From positions 251,070,427 through 251,134,426 of the forward strand of contig CM060910.1 in the NCBI GenBank assembly GCA_030737875.1: DNA of 64,000 bases, in the 5' to 3' direction. Under the pieces are notes generated by a model. It was not told the DNA's origin and did not search any database. It worked only from the letters and a program-made list of their open reading frames with translations. Both the position numbers and the translations under genes were made by a program. Positions 36,300-47,283 of the stretch are shown here, piece after piece. Position 1 is the stretch's first letter. Every line of letters begins with the position of its first letter. This DNA comes from Allium sativum. Its lineage: Eukaryota; Streptophyta; Magnoliopsida; Asparagales; Amaryllidaceae.

Positions 36300-37544
36300 G
36301 TGGTATCAGAGCCTCGTTTTTGCGAGAAATTAATAGGTTGAACTTTGATTTAAGGTTATTCGTTTTCGATTAATCGTTTGATCGGATGAATTTGTTATAC
36401 AAATATGTTCAAACACTGAAATGATAAGTTTGATTTGGTGTGTTGGCTTATTATAATATGAAAAACAGTTTCATATAGATTCGGATTAATATTGGGTATC
36501 AATTCGATTCACTGCATCTTTTACAACTAGAACCATATGTATATGGATTAAGATCCGAAACTATGTTTAATTTGTTTACAGGATTGAGTGTTATGAACAC
36601 TTATAAATTTCAATAACAGCCTTAAAACTTATTTTGTTCTGGTACAAATTGTTTTCTTTCAGAATGAAGTTTATGTTTGATTAAATTAAGAAAAACAATT
36701 TAAGAGTTGATATTTGATATCAATTCTGATACAAATTCCTTTTGTTGATCCAGTGACAATGGATTAATTATATTTATTAGAAAGGATTTTATGGCTTGTT
36801 CTTCAAAGTGAATTTTCCCTTTATTTCAGTTTGTCATATCCAAGATTTCCCTGGTCCTATTTGTATTCTAAATAAATATTTTTTCTGCCAAATTGATACT
36901 TGGAATTAAATATCAATGGTGGTTAAATTTATTTGAATCCTGTTTATGTACTGTGTCTATAAGTGTATCTATTCCTCTGTCTGAAATTTATATTGATAAA
37001 TTTCATGTGTGAAAGCCTTTTATATTTTGTAAGGGGTTTTAATGTTAATCCGTGAAATTTAGATTGATTTGCAAAGTATAACATATTTTAGAAATCATGT
37101 TATATATCCAAAACTATCCTCTTGATATCATATTGATGATGATCAAATAATGTTCATTATGATGACATCGAAACAAATCATTTTGATTGATAACTCATTT
37201 AAAATAACCTCTTGTTTTGCTCCAGATTTAATATTGATTCGGGATTGATAGTAGCAGTACTTTATGCTATATTAAATCTGTATTTGATACAGACATATAT
37301 ATATATATATATATGTTTTTATATATATATATATATATATATAATAGTTTTACCATAAATGAGTTTTAACATTTGATTAAATTTGGAGTTAAAATCATAG
37401 TTAATACAACATGTTAACTATTTTTTTAATAGTGTCTGCCTTACCTACTATATACAGGTATATGGATCTGTATGAATTCAATGTTATGAATCAATATGTT
37501 TGACTGATGTATTGAGTTCAATTTGATATACATACATACATACA

Positions 37545-37580
<36 letters not shown>

Positions 37581-38775
37581 TATATATACACACACACCCA
37601 CTGCAATTCAATGTATTTTCATGTCCATTTTATTATGTCTAGGGTTATCTGAATCATATCTGGTTTAAGAAAAACTGATGCAATTGGAAATTGAATATAA
37701 CAAAATTTCTATTTGGACCTGAGCTGTTTTTCAGTATAAACATAAGTGTTTTGTTTTAAGATCTGAATATAGTCGTGGTTAATATGTGATATTAAATATA
37801 TATATATTTCTATGCTAATTCCTATTTGTTATAATTGATAATATGTAATATGCAATTTTGGTTAAATCTTTATCTCTATGGGAGTTGGTATTGTAATCAG
37901 ATCTGATATGATTCCTATGTCACACTGAATCAAATTGTTTGATTTTGAAAAACATAATTCTAGATTGTATTTGATACATTTGAATAAATGGACCTTCAGC
38001 AGTTTTAATGAAGTTAAGGTCTGAATGTAAGCTTGCTGGTCATTGCAATTTTAAACCCCTTGTTTTATCATATCTGATATGCATGATACCTGGACAAATA
38101 CATATAAGATTTGTAACCTCTCTGTTTTGATTCCTGATGTTAAAATCTGACATGCATTTATGAAAGATTAAGTTAATCAAAAATTTCTTCTTTCAGTAGC
38201 ACTTCAGATGTGTCTTGACATGGCAATTTGAAACTGTTTTATACTGCACAGTGTTTGAAAACAGTTTTCTACTTTTGAATGCACAATTATGTACATTACA
38301 GATATGCAAATTCATATAGCTGTGATCAAACTAGAATGAATAGTCTGCACAGTCATGATCTTTTCATATGCATGACTTACATGAATTACTACAAAAGTAT
38401 ATACCCATATGTATTTAGAATACATACATATATATATACTAATCAGATTAGATTCAAACCAATTGATTACATCAAATATATTTTGATGTTTGAATGGATA
38501 TCAACTGTATTAAGATACAGAATTGATGTTGTGATCAATTCACCAGCCATTACATATGTATACACATTGATATCAATATTACACATGCTTGAATATATGA
38601 TTCAAATAGCATGGTGTTATAAATGGATCTGAAAGCATGTACTGGTTTCTATAATATACACTGCCATTCAGTATAACTTGCATTATGATGTTCAGTTACA
38701 TTTATGTATTGTATCTGTAAAAAAAAAAAATGGTGTAAAGATTATACCATGTTTGCTATATATATATATATATAG

Positions 38776-38808
<33 letters not shown>

Positions 38809-39374
38809 GTGTGTGTGTATATATATATGTATATGCTGATACATATACATATACATATATATGCAGATAAATACATTTGATATATATGAATATATACGAA
38901 TTACATTATATATATATGATGTAAAATGAGTTAAAGCACGAATATATACGAATTACATTATATATGTATGATGTAAAATGAGTTAAAGCACTTTGTACAT
39001 TTGACGTATGTAAATAAATGCATAATCATTAAATACATTTGATGTATTTAACTATGACTAACCCCTTGGATTGAAATTGTTTCATCCTTGCAGGAGTTGT
39101 ACATGCTAAAATGGTTTCAGCAAAAGAAGCAACTCAGAAAAGCAGAGTTCGGCATCACAAAATTTTATTTTTTGCTGTTAAGATTTGCTTGTATATATAG
39201 GACAGTGAATTGTAAGCACTTGATGTAGATATATAGGTATATATAAATGTTTGGAACTGTACAAGACAGTGAGACACAATATTTGTAAATTTTATTGTAT
39301 GTGTGTGTGTGTGTATATATATATATTGGAGAAGCCATAGGAAAGTTTGGTTTGACTACGGGGATTTTTCTCAC
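36300..39374 (+). other. 5' leader region of the copia-type element, non-coding
   Basis: About 3 kb with no gag frame. Rich in microsatellites: (TA)n at 37,294-37,343, (CATA)n(TA)n at 37,527-37,597, TA/TG mixtures at 38,757-38,863. At about 39,093 a splice-acceptor-like ttgcag precedes an ATG (aaatggtttcag) but no gag follows. A short repeat (gaatatatacgaattacatt) occurs twice near 38,887 and 38,940. Confidence 0.6.
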
Positions 39375-39565
39375 AAGGACAAACTCACCAAATTATTTGT
39401 CCAAAAGGACAACCACCAAAAAACTTTCCCAAAAGGACAAGTTTTAGTGCAAATGATGAATTTCAGGGGGTCCCATGTTTTTCCACTTTGCACTAAAACT
39501 TGTCTTTTTAGACAAGTTTTTTGCCTCTTGTCCTTTTGGGCAATTTTTTTGGTTTTTTTGTCCTT
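39375..39565. mobile_element. Foldback (MITE-like) hairpin
   Basis: Two arms of 79 bases each (39,375-39,453 and 39,487-39,565) pair imperfectly around a 33-base loop; the inner 15 bases next to the loop (gttttagtgcaaa side) are perfectly complementary, and ccaaaaggaca blocks recur in each arm. Both flanks show cac (39,372-39,374; 39,566-39,568), a possible 3-base target duplication. No coding capacity. Frames read across it on both strands are by-products of the palindrome. Confidence 0.7.
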
Positions 39566-40025
39566 CACAATTTTTTCCTGTATTTTTTTGATATATGTAA
39601 ATAACTCTAATATAGTTTCCATTACGAGTTATAAATTCGCTTTAAAGCAAATTCTGTTATATTAAGTCATGGTGAAGTCTTCTAATAATGCACCCATCAC
39701 TATCCAATCTCACTAGATGTAATTAACGCCAAAGCGTTGTGCATCCTTTTAGTTTGGTTACATGCGGTAGGAGTAATTGTGGTGCTTCGACTGTATTGTT
39801 GGGTCTGACTTAACTAAGCTGCATAATAAGATTATGGCTTAGAGACAACAGCATGAATTATTCTATATTTGAGCAAATGAATAATACTGAATAAAATGTT
39901 CATCATGTGATCCAAGAATTATATACACGATATAATTGACATAAGATGTCTATCTAAAAGGTTGTGTTTTGGGGCGTAGCCAAAGCTTGGTCAAGGCATG
40001 ACAAGATATGGATCTTGTAGCACCG

Positions 40026-40066
<41 letters not shown>

Positions 40067-40386
40067 AAAATTGGTAACTTTATAGCAAAACCAATCATAT
40101 ACTTTGTATATATGCCTCATCAAAACCTCATGTCCCCCCTACTGGGTACTACACAAGGAAAAAGAGTACATATATACTCCATATATTAACGTACAAAGAA
40201 AGTCTCAAAAACAAAACAACACTCTCGGTCCCTCATCAAATCACTCAAATTCACTCAGCAAACCACTTATAGCCGCTCACAAAGACTCAGCAACTAACTA
40301 GAAATATATAACATACATCATACTCAAAATTAAACATACTCCGAATTACATTCTGAATTAACAAAGCATGACAAACTCAAATCATA

Positions 40387-43300
40387 TCAGCCAGTATCAA
40401 CAAGCTCAATCCCCCATCTTCTTAGAAAGTTCAGATTATCATCATTTCGTATGGTTTTCCTTCCATTGCCATTGATCAAGTAAAATACTTCCCTCTCAAT
40501 CATTTTGACTTTAATCTCCTTTGCCACTGATTTGTTGCTAAACTGTCTTAGGTTCCTTTCCATCCAAAGCTGATAGATCACACAAGTAAAAGCACCACAA
40601 GCTACATCCAGTAGTTGATCTTTTGTTTTAAATTTCCTCATCAATTTACCAGCCTCCACCTCCAAAGTACCACAAACAATATGATCAAAACCAAGCTTCT
40701 GAAGAACATACTCCCAAACAAATTTAGAATAGACACAAGAAAAAAATAAATGACTTACACTTTCATTTTCTGAATTACATAGCAAGTAGGTAGCGTCATC
40801 AATAATTTGAAATCTTGTCAGTCTATCCTTTGTGCCAAGTCTCTCATTATAGGCCAGATATGCTATCATCGACATTCTCTTTGCATTGGAATTATGCCAA
40901 ATTACTTTGTAGATATCATTAGTTTGCTGTTTCATCCTTGCAAATTGCCAAGCTTTATGAAAAGAAAATTGACCCCCATCTGTCCACTCATAAAAATCAA
41001 GGTTAGAAGTAACAACAGTTTTAATGCTATTAACTTCATTGTGAATTTCCTTGGTGGCTGCATGCAATGATGCATTAATCTTTCCATTCTGAATTATGTC
41101 TGAGACCAGCTCCAAATTATGACCCAAAATCTGAATTCTGGACAAACCCACAATATCTACCAAGCATTTACTGTTTATCCATGGTTCATACCATAGCAAA
41201 GTATCCATTCCAGTGGCAATTACTTTCTTAAAAAGCTGTTTACCAGGATTTCTAAGTCTAAGTATAGTTTTCCATGTGCTAGAAGCATTATTGTCTATAT
41301 CCATTTTCCAAAAGAATTTATTAGCACAATATTTCTGCCTCATCCATGAAGACCATAATGAATCAGAGGTTAAAAATTTCCACATTAGCTTAATCCCACA
41401 AGCTTTTTTCAAATCAGAAAATGATTTAAACCCAACACCCCCTTCACTTTTGGGTAAACACATTTTAATCCAACTAATCTTATGTGAAGAATTCCCCCAA
41501 AAGAAATCAGCACACATCATGTGTAATTTGTCAATTAAGTGTTCTGGAAGCTGATAAACAAACAACCAATATAATACTGTAGGAGTTAATACAGATTGTA
41601 TTAATTCAGCCCTACCCGCAAAACTTAAAAAATTGACATCCCATCCTTGAATCTTAGACTTAACTTTATCTAACAGAGCTTGGCAATCATTATAGTGAAT
41701 GTAATTTGAAGAAATTGGAACACCTAAATACTTGACTGGTAAATTTCCTCTTTGAAAATTCAAAACTGCTAAGATCTCTTCAATATTTCTGGAGTGTTCA
41801 CTAAAATATACCTTTGTTTTCATATTACTCACTTTAAGGCCACTATACTTTTGAAGTTTATCAAATACTTCCCTTAAAGCCTCGGCACAAACAACCAAAC
41901 TCTTCCCAAAAACCATTAGGTCATCAACATATAACAAATGTGATATTATGGGTTCAAACTTATGCACAGGATAAAATCTGTCTTGGCTTACAGCTACATT
42001 CATACAATAGGAAAAATACTCTAGAGCAATAGTAAACAAATAAGGAGATAAAGGATCCCCCTGTCTTAATCCCCTATTTGAAGTAATGAAACCAGTGGGA
42101 ACACCTTGAATTAGTATTGAAAAAGTAGGAGTTGATATGCATTCATATATAACATTTATAAAATGAACAGGAAATCCCATTTTAAACATAATGTTGCAAA
42201 TGAATTCTCTGTTCAACATTTCAAAAGCCTTATGAAGGTCTACCTTTACACAGAACTTATTCACCCCTGATTTTTTGAAGTCTCTTAACATTTCATGTGC
42301 TAGAAGAATGTTATCACCAATGTATCTAGAAGGTATGAAAGCACACTGATTTGGAGATATTAGATGAGGTAGATACCATTTTAGCCTATTGCATAAAATT
42401 TTACTAAAAATTTTATAGTACATATTGCAACATGCTATAGGCCTATATTGTGAGATTTCAGTTGGTCTCTCTACCTTAGGAACCAATGTGATGAAGGTAT
42501 GATTACTACCCTTGGGAATTATAGCTGAATTAAACATATCATTCATAGCATCTAGCAAATCATTCTTCAAATCATCCCAATGGAGTTTATAAAATTTAGA
42601 GTTCATACCATCAGGGCCTGGACTAGAATCCTCATGCACAGAGAACACTGCAGATTTAACTTCATCCAAAAGAATTGGCTTTAACAATGCATCTTGACCT
42701 TTGGAATCAATGATAAATCTAGATTGAAATGAGGGGATTTCATTGCAAACTTCACCATTATATAACTGAGAAAAATATGTCATAGCTTCCTCAGATAGCT
42801 CCTCCTGCTTGAATAAAAGATCACCATTAGCACTAATTAAAGCCTTAAGATTATTATGATACCTTCTCATAGACATCTTGGAGTGAAAGAATTTTGAGTT
42901 TGTATCACCATCTTGTAACCATGAAACTTTAGATTTCTGCTTAAGACTCCAAAATTTCAAGTGCTTTTGTATATACCATGCTTTTTTAGCCTCCAGAAAC
43001 TCTTCATATTTGATCATATTTGTAGGATCTAAATCAGATTCTAATTCTTTATCCTTAAAATGATTTTCTGCTGCCTGAAGAGCTTCATTATCCTTAACTC
43101 TGAATTTGTTCCATCTTTTGAACTCATCTTTACAAGCATGAAGTTTGTGCAAAAAATTATAGCTTGGGAATCCCATATAAACTGAAGAAAATCCTTTAAA
43201 AAAACATTCAGTATAACCATCTTTATAGCACCAATCATTAACATATCTAAATGGAAACCCCTTATTACAGACAGAAGATGCAATTTCTAAAAGAAGAGGA

Positions 43301-43965
43301 TTGTGATCACTTGACATTTGGGACAAAGATATAGCTTTCAAATTTGAGAATTTTTGTAAAGTACTATGATTTACAAAAATTTTATCAATGTTAGTAGCAA
43401 TACCTTTGCGTCTCCAAGTATAATTAAAGCCAGAGGCTTTTATCTCAATCAAACCTGCTTGATCCAAACAATTGTTAAAAGCTCTAATGTATTGAAAAGG
43501 AACAGGCAGACCTCCTTTTTTGTCAAGATGAGAAGAAGCATTGTTGAAATCTCCCATAAGAATCCAGAAACCATGTATATTTGCTGCTTCAAGAATAAGA
43601 TGTTGCCACAGGATTTGTCTCTCATAAAAATTATTGCTAGCATATATGACAGAAACAAATAAAATCAGTCCACCCTTATTTGTTATCTGAACTGTAACAT
43701 GCTGTTTTGAAGAAGATAAGACAGAAATATCCCAAACATCTGTATTCCAAAGTAACAAAATTCTACCAAAATAATCAGACCTAGTTTTAGGAAGGAAATT
43801 CCAAGACTTAGGGATGTATCTTTCAAAAACTTTTAAATTCTCTATAGAAATCTTATTTTCGACTAAACCAACAAAAGGTGGTTTGAATTTTGTTAGAAGA
43901 GTTAATACATCACCCATTCTATGTGGTGTATTAATCCCTCTAACATTCCAGGTCATGATAGTCAT
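40387..43965 (-). CDS. LINE ORF2: endonuclease-reverse transcriptase, uninterrupted
   Basis: 1,192 codons with no stop, close to the usual length of plant L1 ORF2 proteins without RNase H. Residues 1-225 are the AP-type endonuclease: TWNVRGIN, glutamate in VENK (~36), MGDFNN (~137) and SSDHNP (~220), all four catalytic blocks present. The reverse transcriptase spans about 430-720: SPGPDGMNSKFYK, YRPIACCNMYYKIFSKIL, VDLHKAFE with the first catalytic D (~576), GLRQGDPLSPYLF and the YVDD box (~680). The C-terminus holds a zf-RVT domain in which the first cysteine of the usual C-x2-C pair is tyrosine (YLLCNSENESVSHLFFSC). The protein nicks target DNA and copies LINE RNA at the nick. The start overlaps the end of ORF1 (ATGA). 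Whether it still works is not known; ORF1 is broken. Confidence 0.95.
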   Translation of the reverse strand: MTIMTWNVRGINTPHRMGDVLTLLTKFKPPFVGLVENKISIENLKVFERYIPKSWNFLPKTRSDYFGRILLLWNTDVWDISVLSSSKQHVTVQITNKGGLILFVSVIYASNNFYERQILWQHLILEAANIHGFWILMGDFNNASSHLDKKGGLPVPFQYIRAFNNCLDQAGLIEIKASGFNYTWRRKGIATNIDKIFVNHSTLQKFSNLKAISLSQMSSDHNPLLLEIASSVCNKGFPFRYVNDWCYKDGYTECFFKGFSSVYMGFPSYNFLHKLHACKDEFKRWNKFRVKDNEALQAAENHFKDKELESDLDPTNMIKYEEFLEAKKAWYIQKHLKFWSLKQKSKVSWLQDGDTNSKFFHSKMSMRRYHNNLKALISANGDLLFKQEELSEEAMTYFSQLYNGEVCNEIPSFQSRFIIDSKGQDALLKPILLDEVKSAVFSVHEDSSPGPDGMNSKFYKLHWDDLKNDLLDAMNDMFNSAIIPKGSNHTFITLVPKVERPTEISQYRPIACCNMYYKIFSKILCNRLKWYLPHLISPNQCAFIPSRYIGDNILLAHEMLRDFKKSGVNKFCVKVDLHKAFEMLNREFICNIMFKMGFPVHFINVIYECISTPTFSILIQGVPTGFITSNRGLRQGDPLSPYLFTIALEYFSYCMNVAVSQDRFYPVHKFEPIISHLLYVDDLMVFGKSLVVCAEALREVFDKLQKYSGLKVSNMKTKVYFSEHSRNIEEILAVLNFQRGNLPVKYLGVPISSNYIHYNDCQALLDKVKSKIQGWDVNFLSFAGRAELIQSVLTPTVLYWLFVYQLPEHLIDKLHMMCADFFWGNSSHKISWIKMCLPKSEGGVGFKSFSDLKKACGIKLMWKFLTSDSLWSSWMRQKYCANKFFWKMDIDNNASSTWKTILRLRNPGKQLFKKVIATGMDTLLWYEPWINSKCLVDIVGLSRIQILGHNLELVSDIIQNGKINASLHAATKEIHNEVNSIKTVVTSNLDFYEWTDGGQFSFHKAWQFARMKQQTNDIYKVIWHNSNAKRMSMIAYLAYNERLGTKDRLTRFQIIDDATYLLCNSENESVSHLFFSCVYSKFVWEYVLQKLGFDHIVCGTLEVEAGKLMRKFKTKDQLLDVACGAFTCVIYQLWMERNLRQFSNKSVAKEIKVKMIEREVFYLINGNGRKTIRNDDNLNFLRRWGIELVDTG

Positions 43966-45007
43966 TTAATAGTAGCCTTACTCCTAGTAGCTCTTTTAGG
44001 AGGAGTAACATAAACATGGGTAATCACCTTATCTTTACTCTTCAGGTTTCTTAAATAATTTGCATTTTCCTCTATACCTTCAGAGACATCATTGCTTTCT
44101 TCAGTCACTACAGGTTCCTTTATGTTTTCTGCAACATGATTAATAATATCTGGAAGAATTTTATCAGGTAATTAAGAATTTAAGAAATCTAATCCATCAG
44201 TTGCATTATTGGTATCATTATCTACTCCTGTATTATTATTTTGTCCATTATCAGTTTCACTATTTGAACCAGAATTATCATCTTCATTACAATCCTCAGT
44301 TTCTACATTTGAAGGACCCGCATCATTACTTTTCATCCATGCAGGGTCTGAAGATTTATCATGAACAGATTTCTTGTGGCCAAACCTTTGACAGATTTCA
44401 CAACTTGGGGGAATGAATTCATACTCAACACGAATAATTTTACTTGAACCATCATGAAGTAAAATAGGCACTTGAGAAATGATTTTATAGTTGATGCCCA
44501 CACTAATTAGAACCCTAGCAAATCGAGTAACAGTTTTATTTGCTGTTCTAATGTCTAATCGAATAGGGTCACCCAAATAACTAGCTATTCTAGAGAAACC
44601 TTCATTAGACCACATTTCCATGTCTAGATTAAACAATTTAATCCAGATTTGCACTCTAGTAGCTTTTACTTTATCAAATTCATATCCAGGGCGCCATTTA
44701 AATACCATCAGCAATTTACCAAAATAAGAGTATGTAGAAGATTTAAGTACATGAGAACAATCTTCAGCTTCTTCGAACTTAACTGTGTAAAAAAACCTGG
44801 CGCAATATGAATGAGAAATTTACCTTTGGGTCTCCAAACCCTAGATATGTAATCTCTTAATTTGATGAGCGATAACCTGAAATCTACAGGATGAAGCACA
44901 ACAGTACTTTGCCATGAATCAATTGATAGATTAAGGGTTTCAGCAGGAAAAAAGACATGATCCTCTTCTGGTTGAAAATACTTCAGATCCAGATCTACTT
45001 CATCCAT
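43962..45007 (-). pseudogene. LINE ORF1: DUF4283 and zinc knuckle protein (one frameshift, one stop)
   Basis: Starts MDEVDLDLKYFQPEEDHVFF. The DUF4283 nucleic-acid-binding domain reads LSIDSWQSTVVLHPVDFRLS ... GKFLIHIAPGFF, then shifts frame in a run of seven A/T bases at about 44,790 and continues YTVKFEEAEDCSHVLKSS ... FKWRPGYEFDKVKA and VQIWIKLFNLDMEMW. Next come the knuckle CEICQRFGHKKSVH, where the last ligand is histidine instead of cysteine, and an acidic N/D-rich stretch. A TAA at 44,172-44,174 interrupts; the same frame then runs to TGA overlapping the ORF2 ATG. ORF1 proteins coat LINE RNA. Two lesions, both simple, against none in the longer ORF2. Confidence 0.85.
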
Positions 45008-45161
45008 AAAGCCTAATTACTGCCTCGATTCATAAAAGGAAATGATGAATTTGAATTAGAAAGTGAGAATTTAGAGATTAGCTTAGGCTTTCGGAAAAAG
45101 GGAAAAATCCCCTTTCTCGTCCGCCATTTTTTTTTGTTATGATATATCTCTCTCTCTATAT

Positions 45162-45165
<4 letters not shown>

Positions 45166-45211
<46 letters not shown>
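45166..45211. repeat. Microsatellite (TA)n at the 5' edge of the LINE
   Basis: About 46 bases of AT after a short (TC)n run; may include the LINE target duplication. Confidence 0.9.
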
Positions 45212-45214
<3 letters not shown>

Positions 45215-46317
45215 ATGTTAATTTGAGTGGGAGCGTATTTTAGTTTAAAATGTATACATTTATGTTAATATAAATTTTGATTGTCGAAATTTGTATTAAA
45301 TAAATATTAAAGAATCAATTATTATTTATTATCTACTGTAGATATTAAATAACAAAATAAATTCGATAATTTAAATTAATCCTTGAGAAGGATAAAATTA
45401 AATTAATTCAAATTTCTTGATCGACATTGAAATTTGAGGATTGTCCTCAAATAAATTAAAACGTAATTGTTCTAACAAATATAGAGGATCTAAAATAAAA
45501 GTTAAAGTGTGACTTCCACTGAATAAAATATAAATGTTATAATAATCTACTTATACATTTCTAGTACTAGATACTAATTATAAATCACATAAATGTATGT
45601 TGATTTACAGAAATAGCAGAATAAGTAGAAATCTAATAAAAGGACAAGTGGACTTACGATTGGAAACGAAGCAAGTGTTGCTTGATTATCCATAGGAAGT
45701 TGATTCTTGTTAGTTATACTGGCTTAATTAAATAAATAATAATTATTAAGAAATTCCATTTAAAGTAAATGTTATTATAAATCTTGTTTTGACAGGTTAA
45801 ATTTCATTTGTAGTAAAAGAACAATTGTTGTTCATTTTATTTAAATGAAATATCTAATGAAATTTCACAAATAGTTAATGAACTTTATAAATCTTTAACT
45901 ATAATGTACTTGACGTAAATACCGAGTGGATTAAATTTAGTGATTTAAATCCAACATACTTTTAGCATTACCAGTTAGCCAATATAAACAAGAAAGTATA
46001 TAAAAATCCATAATGATGGAATTTTGAGATCATTTGATTTTGAATTACATGAACAATACAAATCTTGTTTATTAGGCAAAATAACTGAATCGCCTTTTCA
46101 CTTGATAGAGTGATTAAGTGGCGAACATAATGATATATATGGAGCAACGAATACATAAGCTAGAGGTTGGTTTTATTACTTCATTATATTTATTGATGAT
46201 ATCAGTAGATATAGATATGTATATCTTAATATATATATATATATATATCAGAATCCTTGAAAAGTTCAAAGAATTCAAAGTGAAGTTGAAAACCAATTTT
46301 AATAGAAAATAAATATT
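45212..46317 (+). other. Copia-type element interior, no readable gene
   Basis: AT-rich. Short frames only; (TA)n at about 46,230-46,249. Expected to be former gag/protease, but I cannot read residues from it. Confidence 0.5.
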
Positions 46318-46850
46318 TTTCGAACAGTTCGAAAGAGAACATCTAAGCCAATAATTGACTATCTGAATGAGTTTGGAATTGTTTCACAACTCTGTCCACC
46401 TAGAACACCATATTGAAATGGTGTGTTTGGCAAGAGAAATCGCACCTTATAATATATAGTACGATTAATGATAAGTCATATAGATCCTCCAACGAATTAA
46501 ATTTAGAACAGTTGCATTTAGTCCTACTAAAATGGTCTTGAAGACGCCATATAAGATATGAACTAGGAAATGTCCTAGTGTATATGATACAATTATTTGG
46601 AATGTAAGACGTGTATTGAACGTCCTTTCTCTGATAAGATCAGAACCAATTCAGATAACTAATTTTGTGGAATATCCAAAAGAAATAAATGGATATTATT
46701 TCTATAAATCCTTAGAGGATAAAATGTTTATTGCTCGAATTGGTGTCCTTTTAAAGGAGATACAGTCTCTTAGATATCAAAGGAAATGAAATGGAATTCG
46801 AAATGTCTCGGAAACCACAAAATACCATTGAATCTTGTATAGACAAGAAA
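46318..46850 (+). pseudogene. Copia integrase remnant
   Basis: In one plus-strand frame with many stops: YLNEFGIVSQLCPPRTPY, NGVFGKRNRTL (the last catalytic glutamate position is G-K here instead of S/V-E) and SHIDPP, followed further on by a degenerate match to the block after the integrase core (KMFIARIGVLLKGD). This is the order in the integrase of Angela/Tork-like copia elements. Reverse transcriptase is not readable after it; the next 430 bases to the LTR hold only the 3' leader. Confidence 0.7.
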
Positions 46851-47053
46851 TTGAGTGGGAGTATTACAATAATTCTAACGTTATATATTGATAACATATT
46901 AATTAGTGTAACTAATGTTACTTTTAAAACAAGAAATAAATAATGATTCTATGAAAGAAAATGTTTGGATTATTTGAACTTAATTCATTGTTGATCCAAT
47001 GATCTATATTGCGATAACAATGTGGTTGATAACCTTAAACTCACAATTGATCC

Positions 47054-47055
47054 AA

Positions 47056-47101
<46 letters not shown>

Positions 47102-47103
47102 TT
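47054..47103. repeat. Microsatellite (CA)n(TA)n
   Basis: About 28 bases of CA and 20 of TA. Confidence 0.95.
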
Positions 47104-47283
47104 AAGAAATATAATTCTTATGTGAAATTGTTCACAAAAGAGATGAATATATCTGCAAAGTTACAGAAGTTGTAATGTTGCAGACCTACTGAATTAAATT
47201 CTGTCGCAGCAGAAGTTTAATAGTCACACTAGTTTCATGAGTATACGATACGTGAATGATTGACTCTAGTGCAAGTGGGAGAT

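Larger units (their letters stand above)
40063..45126 (-). mobile_element. LINE retrotransposon (plant L1 type)
   Basis: Minus strand: short 5' leader from about 45,126, ORF1 (broken), ORF2 (open), 3' tail ending at about 40,063 against a (TA)n run (40,027-40,062). A (TA)n run also flanks the 5' side (45,166-45,211), so the target was probably a TA-rich site and the target duplication is hidden in it. No poly(A) is seen at the 3' end. About 5.06 kb, full length or nearly so. Confidence 0.85.

Noticed and set aside
39303..39665. Frames of 83-120 codons on both strands
   Set aside because: They mirror each other over the foldback palindrome; not independent coding evidence.
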